A stretch of DNA of 64,000 nt from Gemmataceae bacterium. Its GTDB lineage: Bacteria > Planctomycetota > Planctomycetia > Gemmatales > Gemmataceae. The translations under genes were made by a program, and so were the position numbers. The stretch spans positions 1-64,000 of the forward strand of contig SIAJ01000012.1 in the NCBI GenBank assembly GCA_009691845.1. The letters are read 5' to 3'. Shown one piece after another: positions 62,901-64,000 of the stretch. The stretch's first letter is position 1. Every line of letters starts with the position of its first letter. Under the pieces are notes generated by a model. It had not been told where the DNA came from and ran no database searches. It saw only the letters and a list, made by a program, of their open reading frames with translations.

Positions 62901-63479
62901 CGGGACATCGGGACCCACCATGAACTGAGGAATCGAAATGGCCTCAGAGTGATCCCTGTCGATCACGGCGTCACTGTAGATCGAATCGAGGGCAAGCGAA
63001 GAGCGTGGAAACGCGAACCCATTTTCGTCGGCCGCGAACTCGATGACCTGGCCATGTCCGGCGAGCAGTTTTTCACGGCCTCCGCTGGCATACTAACCGC
63101 ATACGACTGGAAGGATGGCGAACGGCAATGGGAGATTCCGCTTCCCGACGCGGTAGACACGAAGTGGAAGATCACGACCTCGCCGCAGGGATTGCTGGTT
63201 CATCCGGCCGAGGCGATCATGACGAAGACCGACTTCGATGCCATCGGCGAGATTCGCAAGGCCGGCTGGCGATGGGACAAACTCCTGCAAGCCGTGGGCA
63301 AATCGTATGATGTGTGGACCGCCCGCGAGTTGCCGATCCTCGTGATTGACCCCGCCGACGGACGGTTGATTCAGCGACTCAACTTCCCCGCACTTGGCCC
63401 GTCCGCCGGTGTGGCCGTCACGCCGAAAGGCGTGGTCGTGGTCACGGGAAAAGGAAGCTGGACCCTCGCGGCTCGTTAA
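59910..63479 (+). CDS. Large TPR/PQQ-type beta-propeller exported protein
   Basis: 1189 residues. The N-terminus (LLRFAFLCIIGAWAFFAPG) is a signal peptide or anchor. Residues about 40-230 form TPR-like helices (LEKVRGGKWLDAIEQFQKVI, AILELAQHAFLRGDFDAAEHYW). A BamB/PQQ-dehydrogenase-like beta-propeller follows: VLSIDLMTGKVSGAAWP, GAVVALNANDSKTAWEYRYP, DRLLCLDAFTGKLIWDREG. A second helical segment lies near 705-820, then more propeller-like blades (ILTAYDWKDGERQWEI) to the end. The start is GTG at 59910. It precedes a MoxR ATPase gene by 90 bp, which may be an operon. Role unknown; probably a scaffold or binding protein at the cell envelope. Confidence 0.86.
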   Translation: MIYLLRFAFLCIIGAWAFFAPGSQKSISQERPPDNATAAQIEDGLEKVRGGKWLDAIEQFQKVIDTAGDELVPIDRNHHAPARLVVQGHIAKMGAEGVTLYRRRVDGQAATRLLEAKKSHDDTALQRLVADMFAAKPTEGAILELAQHAFLRGDFDAAEHYWRMLLPAVEHDERILRYPSPETSTAEIQARLLMLQLFRGERAEVQAGLKEFRAKHADASGTLAGKTGKYLDTLTHLLNNPNETTLAKPPEQAGWPTFAGSPSRLGNTRMRLPYFWPDTPTWKSPLPFLRGGRFDSPPPDGTHPRSLAFHPVVADGRAYLPDGSRVLSIDLMTGKVSGAAWPKGGEDTRIPTRQDIRHTLTEHEGILYARFGPSALKAGEGAEVKSFIVGLGQPTGATAARRGWWLRTLGEWRETLWQLDPPLLANAMTHFEGAPLIHNDRLYVGLWRQSAGDAIAGVACYRIDDLKTAPELVWQQWVGKAGSEPNGETRFRHALLSVSGPNVIYCTDGGAVVALNANDSKTAWEYRYPRIERPTLPRYRDLCPPLCDGGRIYAAPTDTDRLLCLDAFTGKLIWDREGIEVVHLLGVSQGRLIATIAGQVKGIRGFNLRTGADSGENGWTIHDDGGEATFGRGLVSEEALVWPTKHGLHFLNPADGSPLRSPIRGSFGNLCYADGVLLVTTAMEIWGYVSEAKKLSDRRKAIEKEPESPTLHADLCQSLIDAGHYSEAEKTAAKAGEAEERLLWLLAERVIREGNMTEARRIYEGLAKGDGSFAAAGAVRLAELCNDPAKVREAWRQVFTKQATIRDRHGVPWPAKTYAEMHSRELLVMRGAGVRDDDVGASNIRSSPEPIPGLVRTAAASSADSSRRIMETSQSGIVASGERWLVFPGEVVVSVRGTPIAAAFQHGYLAIASSTVITCKRVDADRIRWELNYQPRGPILTGVDNTTIPAASGHDGPDELTQIRLSSETASFVYDNRFLVKLVPLEGGGFVKPLPRQRDIGTHHELRNRNGLRVIPVDHGVTVDRIEGKRRAWKREPIFVGRELDDLAMSGEQFFTASAGILTAYDWKDGERQWEIPLPDAVDTKWKITTSPQGLLVHPAEAIMTKTDFDAIGEIRKAGWRWDKLLQAVGKSYDVWTARELPILVIDPADGRLIQRLNFPALGPSAGVAVTPKGVVVVTGKGSWTLAAR

Positions 63480-63569
63480 TGCATCCATCCGCAGATTTCA
63501 CAGATAAGAACAAAGAGCATTTCATCTGTGAAATGTGCGTAACCTGTGGATAAGTCCCTTGGAGCATGT

Positions 63570-64000
63570 GTGTCCCCACCTGAACTACCCCGTATCGACG
63601 TTGATCTCGAACCCGACGACCTGGCTGCTGCCGATCGGCTGCGGGAAGGGGCCGAGCGCATTCTGGCCGAGTGTTCCAAGGTCATCGTTGGCCAGAAGGA
63701 TGTCCTCGAGCAGTTGCTCATCGCCCTGTTCGCTCAGGGGCATTGCCTGCTCGTCGGCGTGCCGGGCCTGGCGAAGACGCTGATGATTCGGACCTTGGCC
63801 GACGCGATGGATCTCTCCTTCAATCGGATTCAGTTCACGCCGGACTTGATGCCGTCAGACATCACCGGCACGGACATCCTCCAGGGCGATCCAACGACGG
63901 GCCATCGGGCGTTCAAGTTCCTCAGAGGCCCGCTGTTCGCGAACATGGTGCTCGCGGATGAGATTAACCGCACGCCGCCCAAGACTCAGGCGGCTCTTCT
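63570..64000 (+). CDS. MoxR-family AAA+ ATPase, 3' end outside window
   Basis: The first 143 residues of a MoxR ATPase, a chaperone that activates metal-dependent or VWA-containing proteins. Walker A is GVPGLAKT and Walker [19 protein letters not shown]; between them is the MoxR pattern [18 protein letters not shown]. The N-terminus has a charged helix ([33 protein letters not shown]). The start is taken as GTG at 63570; no in-frame ATG precedes the conserved part. Downstream genes of such operons (DUF58, VWA proteins) would be to the right of the window. Confidence 0.93.
   Translation, partial: MSPPELPRIDVDLEPDDLAAADRLREGAERILAECSKVIVGQKDVLEQLLIALFAQGHCLLVGVPGLAKTLMIRTLADAMDLSFNRIQFTPDLMPSDITGTDILQGDPTTGHRAFKFLRGPLFANMVLADEINRTPPKTQAAL

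Overview
The window reads as a chromosomal stretch of a GC-rich planctomycete, most likely a Gemmata-type member of the Gemmataceae. The evidence is the mix of genes: two Tat-exported DUF1501 proteins, a DUF1080 protein, a sulfatase, eukaryote-like Ser/Thr kinases with TPR or transmembrane tails, a secreted cyclophilin whose N-terminus carries the LExRxTPA-type motif of planctomycete exported proteins, a giant VWA protein with Gly/Gln-rich repeats, and many short hairpin repeats between genes. This placement is inference from gene content; no rRNA is present.

Layout. 1-1000: the 3' part of a tyrosine integrase ends 2 bp from the 3' end of a tRNA-Phe gene, so the right border of an integrative element probably lies here and the element extends to the left of the window. 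1.2-6.7 kb: a secreted LolA-like protein, then on the minus strand hscA-iscX (Fe-S cluster chaperone pair), a DUF1501 protein and a coiled-coil protein. 7.1-11.7 kb: a 1531-residue exported VWA/TPR protein closed by a strong terminator. 11.8-16.5 kb: mug and a MATE exporter (overlapping), a DUF1080 protein, a HEAT-repeat protein, a small secreted protein and an RluA-type pseudouridine synthase. 16.5-19.6 kb: a GNAT enzyme and an inactive/active pair of M16 peptidases. 19.9-25.1 kb, minus strand: an AP-superfamily phosphatase, a TIM-barrel sugar isomerase, a degenerate membrane-anchored protein kinase and an orphan zinc/manganese-type ABC permease.

25.1-25.9 kb is a decayed transposase bracketed by inverted copies of a dispersed hairpin repeat. 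26-35 kb: a membrane protein, a secreted Ig/cyclophilin protein, a lipoprotein, the ymdB-rny pair, a secreted protein and an ABC-F ATPase. 35-49.8 kb: a very large metzincin-type metalloprotease, trpA, a POT peptide transporter, a Tat-exported protein, acs, a pirin, a sulfatase, a mutarotase-like protein and a LarA-type protein. The right end (49.7-64 kb) holds a beta-propeller glycosidase remnant, a kinase/TPR gene broken by two in-frame TAG codons, a caspase-fold protein lacking both catalytic residues, thymidine phosphorylase, a second DUF1501 protein, a lipoprotein carrying a solitary Hint (hedgehog/intein) domain, a short secreted gene with a stop codon inside its signal peptide, a zinc-ribbon protein, a PQQ-propeller/TPR protein and the start of a MoxR ATPase.

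The most unusual observations are the catalytically dead caspase-like protein (53916-55316), the Hint-domain lipoprotein (58318-58914), a roughly 100-bp nested inverted-repeat element present four times, a second hairpin family based on GCACACTCCGTGTGC present at five or more sites, and the clustering of in-frame stop codons in otherwise intact reading frames between 50.1 and 59.3 kb. The last could be real gene decay or sequence errors. No CRISPR array, rRNA operon or complete insertion sequence was seen.
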